NCBI RefSeq assembly: GCF_006337105.1
Contig: NZ_CP040871.1
Location: 1,674,001-1,738,000, forward strand
Direction of reading: 5' to 3'
Source of the DNA: Thermomonas aquatica
GTDB taxonomy: Bacteria > Pseudomonadota > Gammaproteobacteria > Xanthomonadales > Xanthomonadaceae
Length of the DNA stretch: 64,000 bases
The notes under the pieces were generated by a model. That model made no database searches, had not been told where the DNA came from, and saw only the letters and a list, made by a program, of their open reading frames with translations. The position numbers and the translations under genes are program-made. Positions 40,969-51,025 of this stretch are shown here, in pieces. Position 1 is the first letter of the stretch. Every line of letters starts with the position of its first letter.

Positions 40969-41868
40969 ATGATGGACCGACTCCAGGCGATGAATGTGTT
41001 CCTCAGCACCGTGGAGGCCGGCAGTCTTTCGGCCGCGGGCCGCAAGCTGGGCATGCCGCTGGCCACCGTGAGCCGCAACCTGTCGGAGCTGGAGGCCCAC
41101 CTGAAAGCGCGCCTGCTCAACCGCAGCACGCGCGGACTCGCGCTCACCGATGCGGGCCGCGACTACCTCGCCGCCTGCAAGCGCATCCTCGAAGATGTCG
41201 GCGAAGCCGAACGCACTGTCGCCGGCGAGTTTTCCGAACCGCGTGGCGAGCTGGTGATCACCGCACCGATCGTGTTCGGGCGAATCCACGTGTTGCCGGT
41301 GCTTGTCGACTTCCTCGCCGCCTACCCCGAAGTCGACGTACGCCTGGTGCAAGGCGATCGCGTCCTGCACCTGCTCGACGAACACGTGGACCTGGCCGTG
41401 CGCATCGGCGCGTTGCCGGACAGTCGCCTCATCGCCACGCGCCTGGGCGCCACCCGCCGCACCGTGTGCGCGAGCCCGGCGTACCTAGCCGCGCACGGCG
41501 TGCCGGACACGCCGGCACAACTCGGCGACCATCGCTGCATCAGCTTCGAGGCGATGAGCGCAGCCGAGTCCTGGCGTTTTCCGGCCAACGGGACCGAAAT
41601 CAACGTGCCGATGCATTCGCGCCTGGTGGTGAATACCGCCGAAGCGGCGATCAACGCCGCGATCGCTGGCGCCGGCCTCACCCGCGTGCTGTGCTACCAG
41701 ATCGACAGGGCCGAACGCAGCGGACAATTGCAGCGGGTACTGCGTGATTTCGAACCAGCAGCGCTGCCGATCAGCCTGGTCCACGCGGGCCAGCGGCGCC
41801 TGCCGTTGAAATTGCGCGCGTTCCTCGACTTCGCGACCCCGCGGTTGCGCGAGCGACTGGCCCGGTAG
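40969..41868 (+). CDS. LysR family transcriptional regulator
   Basis: 299 residues. N-terminal winged helix (residues 2-60; MDRLQAMNVFLSTVEAGSLSA, RKLGMPLATVSRNLSELE) and a type 2 periplasmic-binding-like effector domain (about 90-290; GELVITAPIVFGRIHVLPVL, LAVRIGALPDSRLIATRLG). It belongs to the group often found divergent from small oxidoreductase genes. It probably binds the repeat array in the 117-base intergenic region and controls the CMD-NTF2-PNPOx unit. Effector unknown. Two neighbouring ATGs (40969 and 40972). Confidence 0.93.
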   Translation: MMDRLQAMNVFLSTVEAGSLSAAGRKLGMPLATVSRNLSELEAHLKARLLNRSTRGLALTDAGRDYLAACKRILEDVGEAERTVAGEFSEPRGELVITAPIVFGRIHVLPVLVDFLAAYPEVDVRLVQGDRVLHLLDEHVDLAVRIGALPDSRLIATRLGATRRTVCASPAYLAAHGVPDTPAQLGDHRCISFEAMSAAESWRFPANGTEINVPMHSRLVVNTAEAAINAAIAGAGLTRVLCYQIDRAERSGQLQRVLRDFEPAALPISLVHAGQRRLPLKLRAFLDFATPRLRERLAR

Positions 41869-42071
41869 CCGTCCGCTTCGGGGCACGCCTTCAACGAGGC
41901 AACGCAACGCAACTTCCCGCGACGTGGATCACCCGCGCGGACATTGGCCAGTCGACCAGTTCGTTCAGGCCGAGCCCACAGCGCGCCATCGGACCGACCG
42001 GAACCGGATTCGGCGGGTTTGCGTCAGCCACCGGGCAAACGCGCATGATCGTCGTCCCATCGGAGACTGAG
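41869..42071. other. Intergenic, no gene recognised
   Basis: No coding feature supported. The stretch continues to 42677 as a lower-GC region with the degraded ORFs listed next. A minus-strand frame at 41891-42115 is open but lacks a start and codon signal I trust. Confidence 0.5.
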
Positions 42072-42386
42072 ATGACGCGATCCGTCCGTTCGAACGTGAT
42101 CGCCGTCCTGCTCACGCTCGTCGCGTTCGATGCCCGACCCGCATCGCTCGCGGAAGGGCATCCGTCCGAGGACGAAACGGCGGTGCTCGCGGCAATGGAC
42201 CGCTACCTGCTCGCCCCCTCGACGAACGACCTGCGGGCGATGGCAGCGATGCAGACGCCCGAGGGAATGACGTATCGGGCGCACACCACGGATGCAGGCG
42301 CGATCGAGCTCATCGTTCGAAGGACGCATGCGCCGAACTGCGCCCCGGAGACGCGTCGACCATTCGTCTCGAGGGTTGATGGTTGA
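42072..42386 (+). pseudogene. Exported NTF2/SnoaL-like protein, probably truncated
   Basis: 104 residues from ATG 42072. A signal peptide (MTRSVRSNVIAVLLTLVAF...) precedes DETAVLAAMDRYLLAPSTND and MAAMQTPEGMTYRAHTT, which resemble the first half of exported DUF4440/SnoaL-like proteins of about 150 residues. After residue 80 the sequence loses similarity in style and ends VSRVDG, and the rest of the fold is missing, so I read it as a truncated or frameshifted copy. Confidence 0.5.
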
Positions 42387-42559
42387 TGGTCCTTCGAGGC
42401 CCCTCGCGACTCATTCGCGTCGTTCCCCCTGATGCTCAAGGAAATGCCGGGTTCTTCGGGCGGATCGGCCGCGGGGATGTCTCGAATGATTGCCTCGAGT
42501 GGTTGGCCGGCCAGAAGAAGACGTCTGCATGGGTTCACAAGCAGGTCTCCATGCTCTAA
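42386..42559 (+). other. Short ORF overlapping the truncated gene's stop
   Basis: 57 codons starting at an ATG that shares its A with the preceding TGA (TGATG), ending TAA at 42557-42559. Product begins MVLRGPSRLIRVV; it has normal amino-acid balance but lower GC3 than the real genes nearby. It could be a reinitiated remnant of the preceding gene or chance. Nothing is recognised in it. Confidence 0.25.
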
Positions 42560-42582
42560 CTCTCCACGACACGTCACCCAAC

Positions 42583-42609
42583 AAAAAAACCGCACGGCGA
42601 ACCGTGCGG
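42583..42609 (-). terminator. Rho-independent terminator of the amtB operon
   Basis: On the minus strand CCGCACGG-TTCG-CCGTGCGG is followed by a run of seven T (42583-42589). It has a perfect 8-bp stem and 4-base loop, and lies about 70 bases after the amtB stop. Confidence 0.9.
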
Positions 42610-42677
42610 CTTCCCTTGAAGAATGCTTCTTTCGAAACCGGCGACGACGTCCCTGTCGTCGCCTTCCCCAAGACCGA

Positions 42678-44261
42678 TCAGGACTCGTACGCGGCTTCGC
42701 CGTGCGAACTGATGTCCAGGCCTTCGCGTTCCGCCTCTTCACTGACGCGCAGGCCGACCGTGTACTTCACGATCAGGAACGCGAGCAGCGCGACCACGCT
42801 GGACAGCACCACGGTGATCAGCACGCCCTGCGCCTGGATCCACACCTGCGCGGCGATGTCGTAGTCCGGCAACGCGGTCTCGGTGACGTAGTCCCACAGG
42901 CCCGCGCCGCCCAGCGCGGGCGCAGCGAACACGCCGGTGAGCAACGCGCCAGCGATGCCGCCGACGCCGTGCACGCCGAACACATCCAGCGAATCGTCCG
43001 CGCCGAGCAGGCGCTTCAGCCCGCTGACGCCCCACAGGCAAAGCGCGCCGGCGATCGCGCCCATCGCCAGCGCGCCCATCAGGCCCACCAGGCCCGCCGC
43101 CGGCGTGATGACCACCAATCCCGCCACCGCACCCGACGCCGCGCCGAGCAAAGACGGCTTGCCCTTGCCGATCCATTCCATCGTCAGCCACGCCACCACC
43201 GCCGCGGCCGTGGCCAGGAAGGTGTTGACGAAGGCGATCGCGGCCACGCCGCCGGCTTCCAGCGCGGAGCCGGCGTTGAAGCCGAACCAGCCGAACCACA
43301 GGATCGACGCGCCGACCATCGTCTGCGTGAGGTTGTGCGGCTTGATCGCCTCGCGGCCGAAGCCGATGCGCTTGCCGATCACGAACGCGCCAACGAGCCC
43401 CGCCACCGCGGCATTGATGTGCACCACCGTGCCGCCAGCGAAATCCAGCGCGCCCTTCGCCCACAGATAGCCCGACTTGGCCAGCACGCCATCGACGGCG
43501 TCGGTGCTGGTGAACGCATCCGGACCCGGGAAGAACCAGACCATGTGCGCCATCGGCAAGTAGGCGAAGGTGAACCACAGCACGGTGAACAGCATCACCC
43601 CGGCGAACTTCACCCGCTCCGCGAACGCGCCGACGATCAGCGCGCAGGTGATGCAGGCGAACGCGCCCTGGAACACGAAGAACGCGAGCTCGGGGATGTA
43701 CACGCCCTTGGTGAAGGTCGCCGCGATCGAGGCGGCATTCAATCCCGCGGCAAGCACGCGGTCGGTGCCGCCGATGAAGGCATTGCCCTCGGTGAAGGCC
43801 AGGCTGTAGCCGTACAGCGCCCACAGCACCGCCACCAGCGAGAACACCGCCAGGTTCTGGATCAGGATCGACAGCACGTTCTTCGACCGCACCAGGCCGC
43901 CGTAGAACAGCGCCAGCCCGGGCAAGGTCATGAAGATCACCAACGCGGCGGACACCAACACCCAAACGGTATCCGGCTTGCTGATGGTGGGTGCCGGCGC
44001 TTCGGCTTCCGTTTCGGCGGGTGCCGCTTCAGTCGGCACTGCTTCGGCAGGGGTGGTTGCCGCGGGTGCGGCGTCCGTGGCCGTCGCTGCATCGGCGGTT
44101 GCGGGTGCGGCTTCCGCAGGCGCCTCGGCCGCGGTCGGTGCAGCGGTCGCTTCCTGTGCCTTCACCGCCGGCATCGCAAGCGCCAGCGCGAGGGCGCACG
44201 CCGCGGCCATGCATGCGGCATGCAATCGGGTGCTCCACCCGGAGATCGCTGTCGTCTTCAT
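42678..44261 (-). CDS. amtB: Ammonium transporter AmtB
   Basis: 527 residues. It takes up ammonium through the inner membrane. After a signal-like segment (MKTTAISGWSTRL...LALALAMPAVKA) comes an Ala/Glu/Pro/Thr-rich spacer of about 55 residues, then 11 hydrophobic segments. Signatures include WVLVSAALVIFMTLPGLALFYGGLVRSKN, GGTVVHINAAVAGL and GVHGVGGIAGALLTGVFA (pore His region). Start MKTTAISG at 44261 is preferred over an upstream ATG in the same frame. It follows glnK by 16 bases, the usual partner order, and ends before a strong terminator. Confidence 0.97.
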   Translation of the reverse strand: MKTTAISGWSTRLHAACMAAACALALALAMPAVKAQEATAAPTAAEAPAEAAPATADAATATDAAPAATTPAEAVPTEAAPAETEAEAPAPTISKPDTVWVLVSAALVIFMTLPGLALFYGGLVRSKNVLSILIQNLAVFSLVAVLWALYGYSLAFTEGNAFIGGTDRVLAAGLNAASIAATFTKGVYIPELAFFVFQGAFACITCALIVGAFAERVKFAGVMLFTVLWFTFAYLPMAHMVWFFPGPDAFTSTDAVDGVLAKSGYLWAKGALDFAGGTVVHINAAVAGLVGAFVIGKRIGFGREAIKPHNLTQTMVGASILWFGWFGFNAGSALEAGGVAAIAFVNTFLATAAAVVAWLTMEWIGKGKPSLLGAASGAVAGLVVITPAAGLVGLMGALAMGAIAGALCLWGVSGLKRLLGADDSLDVFGVHGVGGIAGALLTGVFAAPALGGAGLWDYVTETALPDYDIAAQVWIQAQGVLITVVLSSVVALLAFLIVKYTVGLRVSEEAEREGLDISSHGEAAYES

Positions 44262-44277
44262 CGTTGTCTCCCCTGGG

Positions 44278-45431
<1,154 letters not shown>

Positions 45432-45601
45432 GACGCAGGCTCCTCATAAGCGGTAGCCCTCCCCGGTCATTTGTTTCGTACTCGTGCAATGCAGGAACTC
45501 CGTCGTGCCCTGCCTGCCGCGATCGTCGATCGCGCATGTCCTCCTTGCTTGATGGTGCGCGACGCCGCCGCGCATGGCCCGCCCCACTCCCTCCGCCAGC
45601 C

Positions 45602-45645
45602 AAAAGGCCCGGGAGGCGCGCACCCGTCGGTGCGCGCTCCCGGCC
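45602..45645 (-). terminator. glnA terminator
   Basis: On the minus strand, arm 45645-45629 pairs with 45624-45606 (GC-rich, two bulges, loop CGTC region) followed by TTTT at 45605-45602, about 90 bases after the glnA stop. The rest of the 303-base glnA-porin spacer (45432-45734) holds no supported gene, and I found no sigma-54 promoter in it. Confidence 0.75.
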
Positions 45646-45734
45646 TGTCCGATCCTCGCCGGGGAGGGAGCGAAGCGAGGATCAGCTCGCTTCGCCCCGA
45701 TGCATCGCCGCCGCTCGACGCGGCGGCGGCCGCA

Positions 45735-47144
45735 TCAGACGGTGTAGTACATCTGGTATTCCAGCGGGTGCGTGGCCGCGCGGAACTTGGTCACTTCCTG
45801 CATCTTCAGCGCGATGTAGCCGTCGATGAAGTCGTCGCTGAACACGCCGCCGGCCTTGAGGAAGTCGCGGTCCTTGTCCAGCGCTTCCAGCGCCTGGTCG
45901 AGCGAATGGCACACGGTCGGGATGTTCTTCTCCTCTTCCGGCGGCAGGTCGTACAGGTCCTTGTCGCTGGGCGCGCCCGGGTCGATCTGGTTCTTGATGC
46001 CGTCAAGGCCCGCCATCATCAGCGCGGCGAAGGTCAGGTAGCCGGACTGGATCGGGTCGGGGAAGCGCATCTCGATGCGGCGCGCCTTCGGGTTGGCCAC
46101 GTACGGGATGCGGCAGGACGCCGAACGGTTGCGCGCCGAGTAGGCCAGCATCACCGGCGCCTCGAAGCCCGGCACCAGGCGCTTGTAGCTGTTGGTGCCG
46201 GAATTGGTGAACGCGTTGATCGCGCGCGCGTGCTTGAAGATGCCGCCGATGTACCACAGCGCCATCTGCGACAGGCCGCCGTAACCGTCGCCGGAGAACA
46301 GGTTGACGCCGCCCTTGGCCAGCGACATGTGCACGTGCATGCCGCTGCCGTTGTCGCCGACGATCGGCTTCGGCATGAAGGTCGCGGTCTTGCCGTTGCG
46401 GTGGGCGACGTTCTTGATGATGTACTTCATCGTCAGCAGTTCGTCGGCCTTCTGCACCAGGGTGTTGAACTTGGTGCCGATCTCGCACTGGCCGGCGTTC
46501 GCCACTTCGTGGTGGTGCACCTCGACCTCGATGCCGACCTGTTCCAGCGTCTTGCACATCTCGGCGCGGATGTCGTGCAGCGAATCCAGCGGCGCGACCG
46601 GGAAGTAGCCGCCCTTCACCATCGGCCGGTAGCCGCTGTTGCCGCCTTCGTATTCCTTGCCGGAGTTCCAGTGCGCCTCTTCCGAATCGACATGGAAGAA
46701 GGTGTGGCCCATTTCATTGGAGAACCGCACCGAATCGAAGATGAAGAATTCCGGCTCCGGGCCGAAGAACGCGGTGTCGGCGATGCCGGCCGCCTTCAGG
46801 TAGGCCTCGGCGCGCTTGGCCACGCCGCGCGGGTCGCGGTCGTAGGCCTGCATGGTCGCCGGATCCAGGATGTCGCAGGTCAGGATCAGGGTCGGGTCGG
46901 CGGTGAACGGGTCGACGACCGCGGTCGACGGGTCCGGCAGCAGCACCATGTCGGACTCGTTGATGCCCTTCCAGCCGCTGATCGAGGAACCGTCGAACAT
47001 CTTGCCGTCCTCGAACAGGCTGGCGTCGATGATCGACTTGGGGAAGGTCACGTGGTGCTGCACGCCACGCATGTCGGTGAAGCGCAGATCGACGAATTCG
47101 ATCTTGTGGTCGCGGATCAGCTTTTCGACGTTTTCGAACGACAT
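45735..47144 (-). CDS. glnA: Glutamine synthetase type I
   Basis: 469 residues, the family length. It forms glutamine from glutamate, ammonia and ATP. Motifs MSFENVEKL at the start, [46 protein letters not shown] and [10 protein letters not shown] with the adenylylation Tyr near residue 397 are present, so activity is probably modified by GlnE. Start at 47144 is set by the consensus N-terminus; an ATG at 47273 in frame is rejected because it lies upstream of the promoter. Expression is expected to be sigma-54/NtrC dependent. Confidence 0.98.
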   Translation of the reverse strand: MSFENVEKLIRDHKIEFVDLRFTDMRGVQHHVTFPKSIIDASLFEDGKMFDGSSISGWKGINESDMVLLPDPSTAVVDPFTADPTLILTCDILDPATMQAYDRDPRGVAKRAEAYLKAAGIADTAFFGPEPEFFIFDSVRFSNEMGHTFFHVDSEEAHWNSGKEYEGGNSGYRPMVKGGYFPVAPLDSLHDIRAEMCKTLEQVGIEVEVHHHEVANAGQCEIGTKFNTLVQKADELLTMKYIIKNVAHRNGKTATFMPKPIVGDNGSGMHVHMSLAKGGVNLFSGDGYGGLSQMALWYIGGIFKHARAINAFTNSGTNSYKRLVPGFEAPVMLAYSARNRSASCRIPYVANPKARRIEMRFPDPIQSGYLTFAALMMAGLDGIKNQIDPGAPSDKDLYDLPPEEEKNIPTVCHSLDQALEALDKDRDFLKAGGVFSDDFIDGYIALKMQEVTKFRAATHPLEYQMYYTV

Positions 47145-47188
47145 GGGAAACTCCGGGAGGAAGGGGATGAGCCGTTGCCAGTTTCTAT

Positions 47189-47204
47189 TGCAAAGCGCGT
47201 GCCA
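47189..47204 (-). promoter_or_regulatory. Sigma-54 promoter of glnA
   Basis: On the minus strand TGGCACGCGCTTTGCA matches the sigma-54 consensus TGGCAC-N5-TTGCA completely. It lies 45-60 bases upstream of the glnA start, which leaves a short leader with a GGAG near the ATG. Confidence 0.92.
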
Positions 47205-47255
47205 ACTACCAACTAATTGATTATCAAGTATTTTATCTGTAGCGTGAATTTCGAA

Positions 47256-47272
47256 TGCATTTCTTTGGTGCA
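47256..47272 (-). promoter_or_regulatory. NtrC-type site upstream of glnA
   Basis: TGCATTTCTTTGGTGCA fits TGCAC-N7-GTGCA at nine of ten defined positions (T for C at the fifth). It is about 50 bases upstream of the -24 element, consistent with an enhancer site that contacts sigma-54 RNA polymerase by DNA looping. Confidence 0.8.
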
Positions 47273-47349
47273 TTCATGATGGCATTTAGCACCGAAATGG
47301 CGATATTGCTTTGCGCTATCCTGCGCCGTCGCCCACACCGCGGTTCCGC

Positions 47350-48204
47350 ATGAACGACCTGCTCGCCGCATTGCTGCTCGGCATCATCGAAGGCATCACC
47401 GAATTCCTGCCGATCTCCAGCACCGGCCACCTGCTGATCGCCGAACGCTGGCTGGGCCAGCGCAGCGACCTGTTCAACATCGCGATCCAGGCCGGCGCGA
47501 TCCTCGCGGTGGTGCTGATCTACTGGAAGCGGCTGTGGGGCATGCTCACCGCGTTCCTCGGCCACGACGCGCCCGCCGCCTACGATCCGCTGGGCATCAC
47601 CGCCACGCCCGCGCAATCGCGCGACTACGCCTTCAAGTTGCTGGCCGCGTTCGGCGTGACCGCGGTCGGCGGCCTGCTGGTGAAGAAGCTCGGCTGGGAG
47701 CTGCCGGACACGGTGCGGCCGATCGCCTGGGCGCTGATCGTCGGCGCGTTCTGGATGGTGGCCGCCGAACAGCTAGCGGCGCAACGCGCAGGCCGCGAAG
47801 GCGAACGCAGCGCGATCTCGTGGACCACGGCGATCCTGGTCGGCATCGCGCAGGTGGTCGCCGGGGTGTTCCCCGGCACCTCGCGCAGCGCGGCCGCGAT
47901 CTTCGTCGCCCTGCTCGCCGGCACCACCAGCCGCGCCGCCGCCACCGAATTCGCGTTCGTGGTCGGCATCCCGACCATGTTCGCGGCGACCGGCTACGAA
48001 CTGCTGTCGATGCTCAAGGACGGCGGCATCGGCAACGAGGACTGGAGCGCGCTCGGCATCGCGTTCGTCGCCTCAGCGCTCACCGCCTTCGCCGCGGTGA
48101 AGTGGTTGTTGCGCTACATCCAGAGCCATCGCTTCACCGCGTTCGCGGTGTACCGTCTGGCGCTCGGCATCGTCCTGCTGCTGTGGCTGCCGGCCGGCAG
48201 CTGA
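47350..48204 (+). CDS. uppP: Undecaprenyl-diphosphatase UppP (BacA)
   Basis: 284 residues, about eight membrane segments. It recycles undecaprenyl pyrophosphate to the monophosphate used in cell-wall synthesis. The two signature regions are seen: EGITEFLPISSTGHL near residue 15 and FPGTSRSAAAIFVALLAG near residue 175. Start MNDLLAALLLGIIEG at 47350 is chosen over 47311, whose extra residues are Pro-rich and not family-like. It is divergent from glnA; the shared intergenic region contains the glnA promoter and NtrC site. Confidence 0.95.
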   Translation: MNDLLAALLLGIIEGITEFLPISSTGHLLIAERWLGQRSDLFNIAIQAGAILAVVLIYWKRLWGMLTAFLGHDAPAAYDPLGITATPAQSRDYAFKLLAAFGVTAVGGLLVKKLGWELPDTVRPIAWALIVGAFWMVAAEQLAAQRAGREGERSAISWTTAILVGIAQVVAGVFPGTSRSAAAIFVALLAGTTSRAAATEFAFVVGIPTMFAATGYELLSMLKDGGIGNEDWSALGIAFVASALTAFAAVKWLLRYIQSHRFTAFAVYRLALGIVLLLWLPAGS

Positions 48205-48272
48205 ACCAAATCCCGCCTGCCCCGATCCAACGCGCGCGCAGCCGCATGCGCGCCTGACCAAAGGACTCCACG

Positions 48273-49133
48273 ATGAAACGCCTGTTGCTGCTCGCCCTGC
48301 CGGCCTTGCTCGCCGGTTGCCCGAAACCGAAAACGGCCGACGAAACCGCAACCCCGCCCGCCAAGCCGGCCGAATCGGCCGCGCCCGCGGACGCTGCGGC
48401 CAGCCTGCCCAAGGTCGAGTTCAAGAACGCGGGCATGATCCGCACCGCGGGAACCCTGCCCAAGTACCAATGGCGGCTGGCGGCCGCCACCGACGCGAAG
48501 GGACATGCCATCGATGCCCTGCTGGTGCGTCCCGGACAGCCGGTCACGCTCGGTTTCAACGGCGGCAAGCTCGTCGTCGGCAATACCTGCAATGCGATGA
48601 CCGGCGGCTACAGGCTGGACGGGAAAGGCATCACGATCGACAAGCTCGCCTCGACCATGAAGGCGTGCGCCGATCCGAAGCTGATGGCGCTGGACCAGGA
48701 AGTCGGCAAGCGGCTGCAGGGCGTGCTGGAACCGCGCCTGTCCAAGGGCGATGCCCGCCAGCTGCAATTGAAGACCGCGGCCGGCGACCTGCTGGTCTTC
48801 ACCAGCGCGGAAACCGCCGCGAGCAAGTACGGCGCCGGCGAGCGCGTGTTCCTGGAAGTCGCGGCGCAGACCAAGCCCTGCAACCACCCGCTGATCCCGG
48901 GCAAGCAATGCCTGCAGGTGCGCGAACTGAAGTACGACGACAAGGGCCTGAAGTCCGGCACGCCCGGCGCGTTCGGGAACTTCTACGACGGCATCGAGGG
49001 CTATACCCACCAGGCCGGCGTGCGCAACGTGTTGCGGATCGACCGCTACACCCGCAAGGACGTCCCCGCGGACGCCTCCAGGTACGTCTACGTGCTGGAC
49101 CAGGTGGTGGAGTCCGACGCCTCCGGGAAGTGA
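48273..49133 (+). CDS. META and DUF4377 domain lipoprotein
   Basis: 286 residues. Lipoprotein signal MKRLLLLALPALLAGCPK with the lipobox Cys16, then a Pro/Ala/Glu linker. META domain at about 60-180 (YQWRLAAATD, LVVGNTCNAMTGGYRL, ASTMKACADPKLM), DUF4377 at about 190-286 (KPCNHPLIPGKQCLQVRELKYDDKG). Related proteins are exported and involved in heat- or stress-related envelope functions (HslJ-type META), though here function is not known. 68 bases after uppP, same strand. Confidence 0.9.
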   Translation: MKRLLLLALPALLAGCPKPKTADETATPPAKPAESAAPADAAASLPKVEFKNAGMIRTAGTLPKYQWRLAAATDAKGHAIDALLVRPGQPVTLGFNGGKLVVGNTCNAMTGGYRLDGKGITIDKLASTMKACADPKLMALDQEVGKRLQGVLEPRLSKGDARQLQLKTAAGDLLVFTSAETAASKYGAGERVFLEVAAQTKPCNHPLIPGKQCLQVRELKYDDKGLKSGTPGAFGNFYDGIEGYTHQAGVRNVLRIDRYTRKDVPADASRYVYVLDQVVESDASGK

Positions 49134-49212
49134 TCCGGCCGGATGACCATCAGCACGGGCCGTCCGCCGGCGGCCCGTGCCATGTTGCCCCCATCCCCAT
49201 GGAGTGCGCCAC

Positions 49213-50373
49213 GTGGCCTTGACCCGTCGATCGGTATTGCTGGGCATCGCGGCGACGGGCGCCATCGGGTTCGGGCGCGGCGCGTTCGCCGCGGCCACCG
49301 CGGACGGCTTGCCGGAGACGCTGCAGCGCATCCTCGGGGATGCCATCGCGCAGGGCGCAGCGCCCGGGATGCAGGCGGCGGCATGGCGCGACGGCGCGCC
49401 GCTATGGTCGCAGGCGGCGGGCAGCGCCAACCTGGAAACGCGGACGCCGGCCACCGTCGACAGCCTGTTCCGCATCGGCTCGTTGACCAAGCAGTTCGCC
49501 GCCGTGCTGGCCGCGCTGCTGGCCGAGCAGGGCGTGCTGGCGCTGGATGCGCCGGCCTCGCGCTACCTGCCATTCCTGCGCGCGCAGCCGGCCTTCAGCG
49601 TGCGCGAGCTGATCCACCACACCGCCGGCCTGCATGCCGACGACGAGGGCGGCCCGCTGCCCGGCGCGTTCAGCCAGCGCCGGCTGGCCGAGGCGATCGC
49701 CGCGCAACCCGTCCTGTTCGATTTCCCGCCAGGCAGCGCGTGGCAGTACAGCAACGCCAACTACCACGTGCTGGGCGCGATCCTGGAGGAAGCGTCCGGG
49801 CAACCGCTGGCCGAATTGGCGCAGGCACGGCTGTTCGCGCCGCTCGGGCTGCGCACGCTGGCCTTCGACCGCAGCGCGCAGATCGTGTCCGGCCGCGTGT
49901 CCGGCTATGGCTTCGGCGATGGCGAGCCACCGACGCTGCAGAACGCGCCCGGCCTCGATATCGAACAGGCCGGCGCCGCGGGCGCGATGCGCGGCACCGC
50001 CGACGACCTCTGCCGCTGGCACGCGGCCTTGCTCGGCGGGCGCGTGCTGAAACCCGCCAGCCTGCGCGCGGTGTTGGCACCGGCGCGGCTGCGCGACGGC
50101 CGGCTTGCCAGCGCGCACCGCGCGCGCGCCGAGGATGCGCCGATGGGCGCGACCGAATACGGCTTCGGCCTGCTGCTGGACCGCGCCACCCGCGACGGCA
50201 GCCTGATCGTGCAGCACAACGGTTTCATCGCGGGCTTCTCCGGCTACCTCGCTACCCACGTGCCGAGCCGGCTGACCGTGGCCTGCCTGTGCAATGCCGA
50301 TCCCAACCCGAACCTGCCGTTCCGCGCATTGCGGCGCGCGGTGTTCGCGGCGGTGCTGGCGCCGCCGCGCTGA
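49213..50373 (+). CDS. Serine hydrolase, beta-lactamase/transpeptidase-like, Tat-exported
   Basis: 386 residues from a GTG at 49213. A twin-arginine signal peptide LTRRSVLLGIAATGAIGF and an exported mature domain follow. The active-site Ser is in SLTKQF (SxxK), with YSNANY (YxN) and the C-terminal HNGFIAGFSGY in the third-motif position, as in class C beta-lactamase-related esterases and peptidases. The GTG is chosen over the ATG at 49177 because it has GGAG upstream and starts the Tat signal. Substrate unknown; not evidence of antibiotic resistance on its own. Confidence 0.88.
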   Translation: MALTRRSVLLGIAATGAIGFGRGAFAAATADGLPETLQRILGDAIAQGAAPGMQAAAWRDGAPLWSQAAGSANLETRTPATVDSLFRIGSLTKQFAAVLAALLAEQGVLALDAPASRYLPFLRAQPAFSVRELIHHTAGLHADDEGGPLPGAFSQRRLAEAIAAQPVLFDFPPGSAWQYSNANYHVLGAILEEASGQPLAELAQARLFAPLGLRTLAFDRSAQIVSGRVSGYGFGDGEPPTLQNAPGLDIEQAGAAGAMRGTADDLCRWHAALLGGRVLKPASLRAVLAPARLRDGRLASAHRARAEDAPMGATEYGFGLLLDRATRDGSLIVQHNGFIAGFSGYLATHVPSRLTVACLCNADPNPNLPFRALRRAVFAAVLAPPR

Positions 50374-50383
50374 AGCGGCGACG

Positions 50384-50983
50384 TCAACCGTTGAGGCTGT
50401 AGGTGCCGTAGGTGCTGGCTTCGGCCAGCACGTGGCCGTGCATCGCACGCAACACGTCGCCGGCGGTGAACGCGCCGGCGACGTCGAGCGCCGGCACGTC
50501 GAGGGCGAACAGGCGGAAGAAGTAGCGGTGCTCGCGCAGGTCGTGCGGCGGCGGGTACGGGCCGTCGTAGCCGAAGTACCGGCCGCTCATCTCCGCGTTC
50601 CCGGCGAACCAGCCGGTGTAGTCGTTCAGTCCGCGACGGCCGCCGGCATCGTGCCCCGGGCCCTTGCCGCCCTTGCTGATGCCATCGCTGCAACTACCGG
50701 CTTCGATCGAGCGCACGTCGGCGGGAATGTCGGCGACCGCCCAATGCACGAAATCCCCGCGCGGGTGCGCGACCGGGATCGGGGTGTCCGCGTCCGCGAC
50801 CAGCGCGCCATCGGTGGGCGCGTCGGTGTCGATGCACAGCAGCGCGAACGAACGCGTGCCGGCCGGCGCCTCGTCCCAGGCCAGGTGCGGATTGCGGTTG
50901 CCGCCGAAGCCGCCGGGCGCGCCCATCGCGAATTCGGCCGGGATCCGGCCGCGGTGCTCGAAACTGTCGCTGCGGATCTTCAT
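50384..50983 (-). CDS. YbhB/YbcL family Raf kinase inhibitor-like protein
   Basis: 199 residues, no signal peptide. PEBP fold: NPHLAWDEAPAGTRSFALLCIDTDAP and DFVHWAVADIPADVRSIEAG hold the conserved ligand-pocket residues; GYDGPYPPPHDLREHRYFF is the typical C-terminal part (with the GPYPP...HRYFF motif). Role in bacteria is uncertain. Convergent with the serine hydrolase (10 bases). First of a run of minus-strand genes. Confidence 0.93.
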   Translation of the reverse strand: MKIRSDSFEHRGRIPAEFAMGAPGGFGGNRNPHLAWDEAPAGTRSFALLCIDTDAPTDGALVADADTPIPVAHPRGDFVHWAVADIPADVRSIEAGSCSDGISKGGKGPGHDAGGRRGLNDYTGWFAGNAEMSGRYFGYDGPYPPPHDLREHRYFFRLFALDVPALDVAGAFTAGDVLRAMHGHVLAEASTYGTYSLNG

Positions 50984-51025
50984 GCCGGGCTCCTGCGGAC
51001 GATGCCGCGATTCTAAGCGCGGGCG

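Noticed and set aside
45432..45600. Sigma-54 promoter for the porin-glnK-amtB operon
   Set aside because: Searched by eye for GG-N10-GC with TGGCAC/TTGC; GGCAC elements occur but without a correctly spaced TTGC.
47273..47300. Upstream ATG at 47273 for glnA
   Set aside because: Would place the sigma-54 promoter and NtrC site inside the coding region, and the added 43 residues are not in the family.
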